Source: Dreissena polymorpha (Eukaryota > Mollusca > Bivalvia > Myida > Dreissenidae). From it: a stretch of 64,000 nt of DNA. Position 1 is the first letter of the stretch; every line of letters starts with the position of its first letter. The stretch is from NCBI RefSeq assembly GCF_020536995.1, contig NC_068359.1, positions 125,768,314-125,832,313 of the forward strand. The letters run 5' to 3'. A program made the translations under genes and the position numbers. This document shows, one piece after another, positions 52,859 to 64,000 of this stretch. A model generated the notes under the pieces. That model was not told where the DNA came from and searched no databases. It saw only the letters and a list, made by a program, of their open reading frames with translations.

Positions 52859-53209
52859 ACAGGTGGTTAGCGTGTGGCTATGATATTAATTAGTGAAAGT
52901 ATCATTTTGATTGATAAATAATCATATTAAAAGAAAAATCTATTTTTCTGACAAAAAAATAATATCAAATATAAATATAACAAAGTATCCAACTCAAAAT
53001 CATCCGAAAACGGGGAGCATCACTTTGAACAGCCATAACTTCCAATTGAGCAGCGATTTTCACAATCTCTTCATACTTGTTATGTAAACCTGTATATTTC
53101 ATAGTGATTTTTTTTTTTTTTTTAAAGATGATTGTTCGTTATAATATGATTATTTATCAATCAAAAAGATGTTTTCACTAATTTATATCATAGCCACATG
53201 CAAGCAACC
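52859..53209. mobile_element. Short relative of the 8059-9025 fold-back element
   Basis: Starts CACAGGTGGTTAGCGTGTGG and continues collinear with the left arm of 8059-9025 for about 230 bp. It ends with a partly decayed inverted copy (TATCATAGCCACATGC...CCTGTG). About 350 bp, no coding capacity. Confidence 0.7.
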
Positions 53210-53214
53210 TGTGG

Positions 53215-55700
53215 ACCCAGGGCAATTGCTGGTAAGAGGGTCATGACTTTAACAAACTTGGTTGTAGATAAGCAGATGATGTTACATACTGAATATCTGA
53301 CAACTTGGACATTTCCTTTTGCCACCCCCAGCTGCAGATGGGATGCAGTGATTTAATGTGAATGTTTTCTGTACATTTGAATCATGCTCTAAAGTGTATA
53401 TAACATATTTTAACTTCATACTTACAGCTGATGTTGTGCACAGACAAATAGATGTGATTTTAATGTCTGTTTTCTGCTTAAGATGCGTCTGCATTGTGGA
53501 GCGGGCATCCCACTCTTATCTGACTGTTTACAGGCTAAGACAGAATTTTCCTCTATTACACTGGAAAGAAAAAAGTAAATTAAATTGTCATTTTTATACA
53601 ATGATAATGTCGTTAATGATTCCGAACTGACAACCTTACTGTACATGACTAGTCCAAAATTAGAAGTAAGACGTAAGTTACTGATTACGTCTAAACGGTA
53701 AACGTCGTTTTCCTGAAGCAAATTGATTTCCAAGTAAATTTGAGTTTTCCTTGTTTAATATTTGCTAACACACAAAATTATCATTATTTAAACACAATGA
53801 TGACAATACCCCTTAAAAGTGTGAACATTATGTCAGAATATCACTTTTTGTAGATTATGAAAATAGATACAGTATAACAAAACCCAAAGTGTATTCGTTT
53901 TTTACTCAGTGTTTCAGATTGGATCGGCCCTTAGGATTTTGTCTGATAAAACTTCAAATTGACCGAATAAATTAATTTCAATCGGACGATCTTGCCGACA
54001 AATGAACCGTTGGACAGACAATTTGACTGGTACATTTCTGTAGCAATAAGTCTTTTGGACGATAAAATCTTGCAGTATCTTGTTTATTTTGTCTACAATA
54101 CAGGTGCCTTAACAACATAGACATGTTGGCAATCATAAAGACGCTTCGGAATTAATGTTCGGAATACTTTGCCTTTTATCATACACAGTCGTTCATGCAG
54201 GTGGTCGCTCGCTTAAGAAATAGTTTCATTAATCTGGCTTCGGAAACTAAATTTTGAAGGGATTTTAGAGGATTGTTCTTTTCACTGTTAAAACTTTCAA
54301 GTTGCAAGCGACATTACCTGATATATGGGATGGATATTCGTGGAAGTGAACAGTGCGAAATCTAACAAATTAATGAGGGGGCAATTGATTTGTGCACATG
54401 CCACATTTGCAAGTTTAATTATTTCATTCGAAACTAGAGTAAATCGTAGTCATATTTACTGCTGGGGAATGTGTTGCGCGTGTAAACTTTTGTGTGCGTA
54501 AATACATGACCATAATGACGTCATTTTGTCGCTAGTTAAACTACTGCATATGTTTATACAATGCGCGTGTTCTCATTGTTTCTATTGATGTTAATTCACC
54601 GCTTAACTCTGCCTACAAGGCTGTGCATTTACTGCGTTTGCAGAGCAGAGAAGTATCACAATTGTCGGCAAAATGACGATTGCTTTCATCTTTTGATCTA
54701 AGCCCTTTATTGTTTGGAATGAATGCCCATGTATGCTAGTTGACTGGAGAAGCTTTAACAGCAGTCAATCTATTGCTCTGATTATGAACTGATATCGCAA
54801 CAAACGTCATCAGTGACTTTATGAACATGTTTTTGTTTTCGTTCATTATAATATTATGTTATGAAGCTTAGCAACTACTGACAATGTTCACTTTATCACT
54901 TTTAAATATACATGTAAAAATGAATGTTGTGCAATTCTTCATTTCCCCATACTCCAAAATATGTATTATTGGGAAAAACATCACCAAAACTGCTTTAACC
55001 ACAGCCTTTTAAACACCCCTAAACTTAAGTGTTATTTGAAGTGATATGTTATTGAATAAGTATTAAGCTGTTTTCTATCAATTTTACATAAAAAACTGTC
55101 CGAAAGTTTTTTTTAGAGATTTAGAACAAATGTCCAGAAAAGAATTGACAATTTAGGACACCTGTGTCCTGGAGGAAAGTGGGAGCAATCTGAAACACTG
55201 GTTACTCTTAATTATAGAATTATTTCGAACGAAAATATACTTTATTCGCGTACAAAACTTTGGGGCGAAAAATAAGGCGGAATGGGAACAGAAAGTATTG
55301 TTTTCGGGCGGACTAGAGGCAGAAATTGATTTCCCAAAAAGACCATGTCTTTTGATTTTTTCCAGGCCTAACTCATTAGCACTTTCCGGGCGCAAATAAG
55401 ACTCTGGCGGAATTAAATACTTATACATTCTCTTGGGGCAGAATGTTGGACTTTGAAAACTATTGATTAAGAATTTCAAAATGGGACTTTTAAGATAATA
55501 ATTAAATAAAAGCGCTGAGGCACTGTAGGTGTTCGCTGTTGTATAAGTTTAGATGAAACTCAGTGTTAAAAATTATGTTATAGCTTTTTTATATTGCAAG
55601 TTTTAAATGAACACAACCCATTTAAATGTATAAAAAGTGTGTCTTAAAACACAGGTCGAAATGTGTTTTTTTTGTAAATCATTAATGGAAATATAATTTA
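53215..55700. other. Intergenic, nothing recognised
   Basis: No exon, RNA gene or bounded repeat recognised. The segment 55210-55450 has repeated GGGCGRA/GGCGGAA-like words also seen, reverse complemented, at 58260-58500. Confidence 0.4.
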
Positions 55701-55711
55701 AGCTTCATTTT

Positions 55712-55886
55712 GGGAAAACAGGGCTTAATGCATATGCATAAATGTCATCCCAGTATCAGAGACTCTCTTTAAACAAAAAGCATTATAAATCAGAAATGTC
55801 GTCCTTGATAAGCTTGTGTGCATTGCACAGGCTAATCAGTGTGCACAGGCTAATCTTATGTGACATGCATTAAGCCCCGTTTTCCC
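55712..55886. mobile_element. Small MITE-like inverted-repeat element
   Basis: Left end GGGAAAACAGGGCTTAATGC and right end GCATTAAGCCCCGTTTTCCC are inverted copies with one mismatch. The interior has CACAGGCTAATC twice. It resembles a repeat family common in bivalve sequence as I recall it. Confidence 0.6.
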
Positions 55887-55889
55887 TGA

Positions 55890-56935
55890 AAGCAGCCAAT
55901 AGTTAAGTGCATACTGATTTGCAAAACTTGCTCTGTCACATTAGTGTGAGCCATCACTCACACTAATTAAAACAGAGTTCTTATATCAGTTTCTAAATGG
56001 TTATTGTAGGAAACATTTGCCATACTCAAGGAAACAACATATATATTCATTTCATACAATAGTTAACCCATGCAAAAAAGGCTGAAATAGCTTAAATGAC
56101 ACAAATTTAAGACTGGAATGACTCTGAAAAAATAGGACTGATCCACAAATTTAGCTGCAAGTTGACTCCTCAATATGTGGAGGAAAATAATTAACTTAGA
56201 TAAAAACTGTTCTGGATGAAATTTATATATATTTTGGCTCAGGCTTATTTTTATAACACCTTATTATTTAATTACTTGTTATGATAATTTACCTTTCAAC
56301 ATTTTAAGTACATGTAAATCTACTATGCATTTAAATTATCTTTGACTTACTGAAGGTCTTTGAGTTAATTTGATTAAGAAGCCTGTATGCAAGTTGATAA
56401 TTGTTGTAAAATAAAGTGGCTGTATCTTAAAGAATTCAAGGGTAATAGGATATCCTACAGCCTATACCACAACCACTGGTGTCACTGTATGAGTCAGAAA
56501 TTTGAAAAGAGCGGTTGTTAGCTAGACAGTGTTACTGGCTTGAAAATTTGAAATGCAGTTTCAAAGCAATGATTGGACTTTTTTAATTTGAAGTTTTAAT
56601 CATGTGATGAATTAATCTTACTTTGAAGAACATTCTGAAATAATTAAGTAAAATGTGGAAGTCAACATTCAGTGTGTAAAAAAGGCTGAAAAGAGTGATT
56701 CAGTGAGTTATGATGGAACTTTTTATAATGCTCTTAACTACTCAACACAGGTTTGTTCTTATATTTACTTTGTATTGTTTTCTTATAATGCTGTGTTTAT
56801 TATAGTTATATTGTTTTACAGTATTATCTGTTTTGGCTGGTGATTTACCTATAACATTTAAAATGAATGCTCAAGCCAGTTATCTTTGCGGTAATTTAAC
56901 ATTATATTAAAGACATAATGCAGTAAAAGTGTCTA
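55890..56935. other. Intergenic, nothing recognised
   Basis: AT-rich; no exon or bounded repeat identified. Confidence 0.4.
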
Positions 56936-56939
56936 TATC

Positions 56940-58130
56940 TTATTGAATGTTTTTTGCCATATCAAGATTTTTGTCATTTGTGAAATAGAAATTAAGTCTT
57001 TTACAGTACACTCCACGCGTTTTCCCCAATTTCCCTCCACCACGCCGCGTGCAGTAACGCCAAGGGAGATTAATTAAGAAAATTTTGCGAAGCGCGGCGT
57101 TTGCATAATATAACTGTTTCAATAATTACTATACTAAAATACCATAACAATAAAGATTATTTTTGGAGGAAATATACAATTATTGGCGATGAAATTGTGT
57201 TAAAAAATACCAAAGAACTTTTAAACCGAAATCAACATAATTCAGTGTTCTCTGCACTACAAAGTTTGTATAAAAAATCAATACACGCACGCTTTCCAAG
57301 CTTTTCACGAATAAACCTTGAACTTGTACATTGCAGCATATTTTTCCCGCTCTTTTGTCGGGAATATACATGATGACTGTATATTGGAAGCACTTGTAAA
57401 TGTTGTGTTAACATTAAAAATCGGAAGCGCGTTTCGGATTACAAACAATTATTCTCATTTATAAATTAAACGGAACATTTATTTTGGTGTTATATGTGTT
57501 ATGAATTAAATATTAATTAGTCATAACGCTTTACATGAGGTATATTCATTCATATTGTCGACGTACCTGTGAATAAAAACATATATGAATTGTTTATACA
57601 ATTATCTTTATTTTTATAAGCCACAGTATTTTAACAATTTTAAATGACAATGTTTTTATTTTTTGGCATGCTCGGCAGTAGCACACTGCTAATGCGGTGT
57701 TAAGCAGCCGCCGCTGATAAGAACAGAAATTGTCTGCATTTACCGACTAGGCTAAAGAATTACATGCCCCGGGAAATGGCGCGTTTTACCTCGCTTTCAA
57801 ACTCCGCATAAACACTCGCTAGCAGGAAAAAAACGCGGAGTGAGCGCATTTTTTGGGGAAAACGCGTGGAGTGTACTGTAGCACATTCAGAGGTCCAGAT
57901 AATGTTTTTGTATTCCTTAAATTTAATTAGTGAATGTTTCAGTGAACCAACACGCATTACTGTTGATTTTGGGGTATTTAGTTTTAAGCCAGATAATTTC
58001 ACTTAAGTCTTTATTGCGTTTATTAAAGCAGTGAATGAGTTAATTGTTCCATCAATTGTGTATGTATGTTGTGTCATCTGCAAAAAGGTTTGTTTTATGA
58101 TTGATTGTATCTGGAAATAAATAAAATCAC
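56940..58130 (-). mobile_element. Dead LINE reverse-transcriptase fragment, split by a later insertion
   Basis: The minus strand from about 58130 to 57881 reads NLFADDTTYI, then with a frame change SGLKLNTPKSTVMRVGSLKH and IWTSEC. These are the reverse-transcriptase catalytic box (FADD) and the following thumb-proximal block. The text resumes at 57001-56940 as LNFYFTNDKNLDMAKNIQ. Between the two parts sits the TA-flanked element 57004-57878. There are at least two frame changes and several stops, so it is long dead. Confidence 0.7.
57004..57878. mobile_element. Nonautonomous Tc1/mariner-like element (875 bp)
   Basis: Perfect inverted ends (CAGTACACTCCACGCG plus TTTTCCCCAA, 26 bp) are flanked by TA on each side (57002-57003 and 57879-57880). 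A TA target and CAGT ends are known hallmarks of Tc1/mariner elements. No transposase frame is visible. It is inserted in a LINE reverse-transcriptase remnant and so is younger than it. Confidence 0.82.
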
Positions 58131-58139
58131 AAAACAACA

Positions 58140-59180
58140 TGAAAACAAAATGCAACTGTCAAAGTTTTTTTTTAGATTTTGTGACCACTTAATGTCCGTC
58201 AATCCATCAGCAGCTTAAGGAGCTATGTATATACTGGAGTAGTTCGTAATACCCCCTCCTTCAAAATCATTCGCAAATTCTCCTGTTATTTCTGCCCAGA
58301 AATAAATTCCATCCCAGTCTAGTTACTGCTCAGAAATCTTTTCCGCATCATGTGTATATTTCGCCCTAAATTCTATCCCATTTCCGCCTAATGTTTCCAA
58401 GTAGAAATTATTCTATCTTGTAATCACTGTATTTAATATATATAATGGATGGAATCAACAATTTTCCAGGCGCAACTGTCTTAAATTCCGTCTCAATTCC
58501 AGGCTGAACATTTCGTTCAGGTATGCAGGTTCTAATCTTATGCTAAAATCAGTTAACAAAAGGGCTACGTATTATACTTCTTTCTGAAATTCACCAAATA
58601 AGCGTAACATAATTTATTACATTAAGAAATAGAAAAGTATTATAATTCTTTCTGAAATGCTCAAATTAGCATAACACAATTGATTATATTAAGAAATACA
58701 CAAAGTAAAACACTACTTGCTTACCTCTCTTCGTGTGGATGATCCATAGTTATTTTCTTTACCAGTTCTTCCTACGACACCATGAATGTCTAGAAATATT
58801 GCTTTTCATAAAAGCAGTCACAAGTGTCGCTATTTCCCTTCCCGAGTAATTCACCAGCATTATACCTGACCACATGATAGTGTTAAGTTAATTGGCTTTA
58901 TTAATTAGTTCAAGATAGCGGGTTATGTTTACAGTAAGGCTCTCTCCTTAGTTTAATCCGACAACAAATTGTCACTGCTATATCTCTTTGAAATAATACA
59001 GACACCATATTCTTCAGAAATTCTCAGTTTTTAGGGATTTTAGGGCCAGTTGTATTAAGACCAGCAATAAGTGAACAACTAAATATTAAGTGTAAAAGTA
59101 AAAACTGCTTACTTTGGATATTATGAAACTTGTGTTAAATAAAAATAAAATACAATCTAAAATATTAATAAAGTGTTGTG
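58140..59180. other. Intergenic or intronic, nothing recognised
   Basis: No exon seen. The stretch 58260-58500 has many TTCYGCC/TTTCGCCC-like words that echo 55210-55450 on the other strand. Confidence 0.4.
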
Positions 59181-59187
59181 TTATTAA

Positions 59188-59535
59188 CCCATTCAAGCCT
59201 AGTGGACTCTAACATTCTTCTCAATTGGATCAATTTACTTCCAAATTAGGGATGTCCTAGTATATTTATTTCTATATTTAGAATATTTCTTACAGAAATT
59301 TCTTTAAGCAAACAGCGCAGACCCTGATGAGACGCTGCATCATGCAGCGTCTCATCTGGGTCTGCACGCATTAAACAGTGCAGACCCTGATGAGACGTTG
59401 CATCATGCAGTGTCTCATCTGGGTCTGCACGCATTAAACAGTGCAGACCCTGATGAGACGCTGCATCATGCAGCGTCTCATCTTGGTCTGCACTATTTGC
59501 CAAGGCCTTTTTTCTAGACGCTAGGCATAAATGGG
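59188..59535. mobile_element. TTAA-type MITE with triplicated internal palindrome
   Basis: Same family as 24999-25220, in opposite orientation. TTAA at 59184 precedes CCCATTCAAGCC; the right end is GGCATAAATGGG followed by TTAT (decayed TTAA). The internal hairpin unit (CAGACCCTGATGAGACG, then its inverse) is present three times, at 59310, 59373 and 59436, period 63 bp. Confidence 0.82.
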
Positions 59536-59745
59536 TTATTGAACTCAATGACTAGTGATTAAATTGTATACAGTTTTAACAGTTATTCTTATAGATCACA
59601 CATCTTGGCTGCCTCAGTACCAAATTAAAGGAGGTAGTGTCAGGCTGCATTTCGGCAGACTTTTCAAGTTTTGAAGGCTGTTTCTCATTTAAACAAAATT
59701 TAAGATGTCTTCAAATATTATATGCTCTTTTTATTTGGTACAAAG

Positions 59746-60139
59746 ACGATCCAATCACAGGAAATGTTATGAATATTTCCGCTGTAACTGAACCTAGAAA
59801 GGAATACACCGATTACAGAGTAGGAGATGTAGTTAAGGCGAGATGTGGGTCATTTGGTGTTGTACCCGCCATTATCGGAAAGATCGGAGGTAAATCGATA
59901 TTTAATGTTAAATGCAACTGCCAAACAAACATTATTATATTATTAAAAACATTTGTTATTATATTTTGTATTATTATAAATTTACAAAAACAAATACCAG
60001 TTTACATTAAGCTTGATTTTTCCTGTATAATTTTATTAGATAAAGCTGAGAAGAAAGATCTGGAGAAGCTCTTGAGCATGCCTCAGATGTTTTCTACCCT
60101 CATAGACAGCTTTATACCTGAGATTCTTGTCATGAAAAT
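59746..60139 (+). CDS. Two exons of an unidentified protein (upstream part of the right-hand gene)
   Basis: Exon A, about 59746-59889 (acceptor after CAAAG; an alternative acceptor at 59761 keeps the same frame), encodes DPITGNVMNISAVTEP and then YRVGDVVKARCGSFGVVPA. It ends in phase 1 at a GTAAAT donor. Exon B, 60040-60139, encodes DKAEKKDLEKLLSMPQ and then MFSTLIDSFIPEILVMKM, ending in phase 2 at a GTAAGT donor. The VGDVVKAR segment looks like a small beta-barrel or chromatin-reader-like strand, but no family is recognised. Exon B does not join in frame with exon C, so an exon may be missed between them. Confidence 0.55.
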
Positions 60140-60595
60140 GTAAGTTAAATAATGCAGTTTGATTTAACAATGGAATAAATATGTGGAAAGAGGTACTTTG
60201 GGTTTAAAGGAATTCTTATGTGCCACATGTTTGTATGGCTTGTTCCAGGGTTTGGCATTAACTTTATGAGAACTAGATCAGCACTGGCAAAATTGGTTAA
60301 AAAGAGGACTGCTTAGAAAATATTTACTAGACCAGTCAGGCTAATAAGGCACACAAACTACTTTTAAACCCGACCCGTTCCTAACCTGGGAATGTCTATC
60401 TCTATAGAGTATATGTCAAATTCTGCATACAATAGTACATAAAGAATCTGATAATTTGATATTTGTCAAGAAAGAAGATACTCTAGTCAACAATAGTAAC
60501 TCTTAATAACATGGCAATACCAAACTTCATTAACAGGGTTCCATTAGGACCAAATAGTACATTATTATTTATATTACTATTATTATTATTATTAT

Positions 60596-60852
60596 AAGCA
60601 CAGCGTTTTTGGAGAAAACCCGAGGAATTGTCAAAGCCAGCTCGCTGTCCAACGTTCGCATCGTGCTAAAACCTTAACATTTTGTTAAGGTTTGAACGAT
60701 GGCTCTAAAATCAAATTGCTTACACTTACACCTTGATGAGTTCTACACACCACACCTATTTTTGGGTCACTAGGTCAAAGGTCAAGGTCACATTTATTCA
60801 AAACTGCATCAGAAGCAGAGCGTGGCATCCGTTATGCGGTGCTCTTGTTATT
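60596..60852. repeat. Interspersed repeat in an intron
   Basis: Contains CTAGGTCAAAGGTCAAGGTC and ends GTGGCATCCGTTATGCGGTG followed by CTCTTG. It also has an internal hairpin AACCTTAACA/TGTTAAGGTT near 60672. Style and words match dispersed bivalve repeats. Next to it is a short ATT microsatellite (60560-60594). Confidence 0.45.
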
Positions 60853-60914
60853 ATTATATAATTATGACCTATTCATATATATACTATTTCTCATAGGTCT
60901 GAATATGATTACAG

Positions 60915-63900
60915 GAAGGAAATGGATTGCCAAAAATGAGCTCTGAGGAGACAGCATCAAGCTCTGACAATTTAGAGGAGACAGTATCAAAGGTAAACCT
61001 TTAGTTCTGTTTTGTTGATAAGCAGCAATTTTTGCTAACTCTTGGCCAAGTAAATGCCCTATTATAATTAGAGAGTAATTTTAGGAGAGATCAGATACAC
61101 AAATCTGCTTTCTTCTTTGACTGTTGGTTATCACAGTAGATAGCATTGACATAGTACAATAGACTCATTTTAATGCCTGTTAATCATGGTATGTTTGAAT
61201 TTTCATTTTTCATAAAGGCCCTTTGGCCTTCTTTTGAAAATAAAGTAAACCTGATTAGACAACTCCCATATGAGCTGGCTAATTAGGGTTTCCTTTTTCT
61301 GCTTATGTCAGTCCCAAAATTATGCAATTTGTATCTGCTATAATAAAAAAATCAATCAAATAGCAATTATTATTTTGACAATTTAGCTTATTGATATTCA
61401 TGAGGTATCAATATTGTCTTAATATTTTCAGGGCTAAGTGAATTAGGGAAAACTTCCAACAAATTATATTGATGCTCTGAATATTGATGTTAAATGGCAC
61501 TTTAAATCTCACAGACATGTTTCATAATGTGGTTGCAGGCAGCAGATGCAAACAATCAGAAACAAACAGGCAATGGATCAAAGGAAGTGAAGGTAGTTTT
61601 CATGTTTATTCAAAAGTATTAACATAATGTATGCCTTGAATTTTTAAGGCCTGCACCTGATTTCAGGCTTTGGAATCAATCTTTACTTTTCCCATATGTA
61701 ACTCTATTGTTTTGAAAAAGCTGTTTTCAGTTTGCACTTGCTCAAGATTAACCACAGTGTTTTAACAGTTGCTTTAATGAATAAGGCTTTTTCAATTTCG
61801 GACAAACAATTCCTGTAATAGATAGTGTAAAGAATACTTATGTCCCCTAGTCATACTGGAGAGCGTGTTGTATCTGCCTGATTGTTGTTCGTTGATTGGT
61901 TAGTTAGCAAAATTAACGTTGATCTTAACTTTTGATTAAGTACATCTGCATTTTTGGCATGTACATCTTAATGTACGGCATGCATATGTTGATCTTAACT
62001 GTGAGTGGTGACATGTTTAGTTCATTATTTGAAATAATGTTTTAAAGTGGCTTGGAGGACAAAGTGGTGTCATACAAACACATCTATTTAAAACGGAAAA
62101 ACAATAGAAGCGTTAAAATAACATTTCAGAATCCAACTGTTGTGAAACCAAAGGCTGTGCGACGGAAACTTTCGATAGTCCCTTATGAAGTGAGAAATCC
62201 AAAGGTAATAAACATTTATATTTTTCTGTGTGATTACCAGAGGCATTAAATCAAGACAGCAAAAAAAGTAGGATTTTCAAAACTGCTATTCAACTAAAGG
62301 AAAATCGCCCTTATTAAAAAAGTAAATAAGGTTTTAAATGAAATTTCTTACTGGTTAAGAAAGTATCATAAGACAGTTGAATATGCTATGTATTATTTGA
62401 CTGCCTGAAGTTATTAAGAATGGTGCATTGAAGCTATATGTATAATACACCAAACTGCCTTGCCTGTAACAATATAAAGGGCAGTGGAACTCTTCTTTTT
62501 ATGGGTAAAACAAACCATGTGCATTTCAGATTTCCAAAACTAAACAAACTGAAGAATCTTGTCAATGACATATTTCAAAACAGTGAGATATGATTAATTT
62601 TCTTCTCGTTCAAACCAGGTGCTCCAATCTGATGCTGAAGACAGAGCATTGGCCAGCTTCCATGTGCAAATGGAGATTGAACAGACTGAAATTGATCAAT
62701 CTGAAAAGTAAGCTGTTGTAGGGCAAACAATAAAAATTATGCTGAAGTAGGGCAGGGGTTGCAAAATCTAGTTTTAATGAACTGTCTGTTTATGCAAAGT
62801 CATGCTGTGCACTTGTCCGTACAATAGTTATATAGTAAATGTCAGTATTATTTCACTTGTCTATACAAGCTTTGGGACTAGCTGGGCAACATGGACAATT
62901 GATTTCGCAACCCCTGTCTGAAGGTGTCAATAAGAACAATAAATTATCCTTCTTGAATTTTATATCATAATGCAGGGCTTATTTTTCTTTCTTTGTTAAT
63001 GGCTGCTTCCCCTCAGAAAATTTCATTTAAAAGGCCGCTTCCCATCAGAAAGTTTCTTAAAATTATGCAGATTTCTCCAATCCCCTTTTGGTAAATATAT
63101 TGTAACATTTCTTCCCAATGGAAAGGCCAGCTACCCCTTGTAGTGAAAATGATACATTATAAACTATAACTGTAAAATTGACAACTAAAATCTTTAATGG
63201 TGGAAAATATAAGACCTTGTACATCAATCCCGGCTCATTATAGCAATGGCCTTGTCTGATTGTCTATGTTAAACTCTAACATTGCATTAAACTGTTGATT
63301 TATTATATGAACAATATTACACATTTCTTTTGACTTTCTAACCATACCAATATAATGACCTTTAATGCATTCGGCCCATGAGACAACCCGAGTCGTCTTT
63401 TGCAAATAAAGTCTACACTGAATAGAATTAGGGTAGACTTAATTTGCATATATGTACATTAAGAATAAACATTTTCTTCGAGTCAAGATAAAATTTGTGA
63501 AAATAGCTTGATTGGTTTTGCGCATCAGGTAACATGTTCTTTTAAAAACATCTAGGGCTGAATGGGTTAATTGTTAAATTTAAGGTCACATCAAAGATAA
63601 AAAGAGGAGGCATTATGTGATTTACAAAGGCTTATCCCTGATTTTCAGTTGAAAAAAACTTAAACCAAAACATCTCGATATTATGTGCTTTCTTTCAGCA
63701 GTCAGTCATCTTCTCAGCTTCTGGGAGACAGTTTAAAGTTGTTAAACTCAACAGGAATGACGCCAAGGAAATCGCCAAGACAAAATAATAAATCAAGCTC
63801 CTCCAAGCCTCAAAACCACGAAACAGTTATAAAGCAACTGGAAGCAGATAACAAAGCCCTTCAGTCAAGGGTTGAGAGACTAGAAGGAGACAACCAGGAC

Positions 63901-63960
63901 CTCCAGTCAAGGGTGGGCTATCTGGAATACCAGGCAGGCATACTTTGGAGTGAGTTAGAG
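60915..63960 (+). CDS. Probable nuclear coiled-coil protein, exons C-G (continues past window)
   Basis: Exons: 60915-60992 (GNGLPKMSSEETASSSDNLE), 61539-61592 (AADANNQKQTGNGSKEVK), 62130-62204 (NPTVVKPKAVRRKLSIVPYE), 62619-62707 (VLQSDAEDRALASFHVQMEI) and 63699-63960. C to F join in phase 0; F to G join in phase 2, all in one frame. Exon G has a Ser/Pro/basic stretch (TPRKSPRQNNK), then a coiled coil of about 45 residues (VIKQLEADNKALQSRVERLE and on). KPKAVRRKL is a possible nuclear signal. The layout (acidic/basic linker, coiled coil, more to come) would suit a BEN-domain or similar chromatin protein, but that domain is not visible here. The last donor is at 63961. Confidence 0.65.
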
Positions 63961-64000
63961 GTATGGGTCAATTATGCATTTAAAGGTCTTCTTTTCTTTC

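Overview
This window is nuclear DNA from an animal, most likely a bivalve mollusc. It has many short exons with canonical GT/AG junctions, AT-rich introns and dense mobile-element debris. Two of the TTAA-flanked repeat families here look like repeats I remember from dreissenid mussels (Dreissena); that genus-level guess is from memory, not from a search. I see no operons, rRNA genes, intact tRNA genes, CRISPR arrays or LTR/retrovirus-like copies.

Layout. (1) 1-6005, minus strand: the first seven coding exons of a secreted or membrane protein (signal peptide, EB-like module, sushi, EB-like module, three EGFs), running off the left edge. (2) 6006-11164: a 5.2 kb intergenic space between two divergent start codons, holding a 244-bp hairpin, a 967-bp fold-back element and a scrap of LINE. 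(3) 11165-46753, plus strand: a complete 41-exon gene whose exons join in one open frame of 1,995 codons. It encodes a type I membrane protein: signal peptide, EB-like, sushi, EB-like, 18 EGF, EB-like, 10 sushi, EB-like, 3 sushi, transmembrane helix and a 251-residue cytoplasmic tail. All extracellular exons are phase 1-1. Its introns carry an antisense LINE, a 1-kb triplet repeat, a 3.7-kb fold-back satellite element and several MITE-like elements. (4) 46754-59.7 kb: 3' UTR, then mostly repeats and a 100-N assembly gap. (5) 59.7 kb to the right edge, plus strand: seven exons of an unidentified, probably nuclear, coiled-coil protein that continues beyond the window.

Genes (1) and (3) are head-to-head paralogues. 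Their first four coding exons match in order, intron phase and sequence, so the pair probably arose by inverted duplication and may share regulatory DNA in the space between them. The large protein looks like a cell-surface adhesion or recognition molecule, but no ligand or pathway can be read from the sequence. The most unusual structures are the satellite-armed fold-back element in intron 26, the TTAA-flanked MITE family with an internal tRNA-like module that differs between copies, and a TA-flanked element nested inside a dead LINE.
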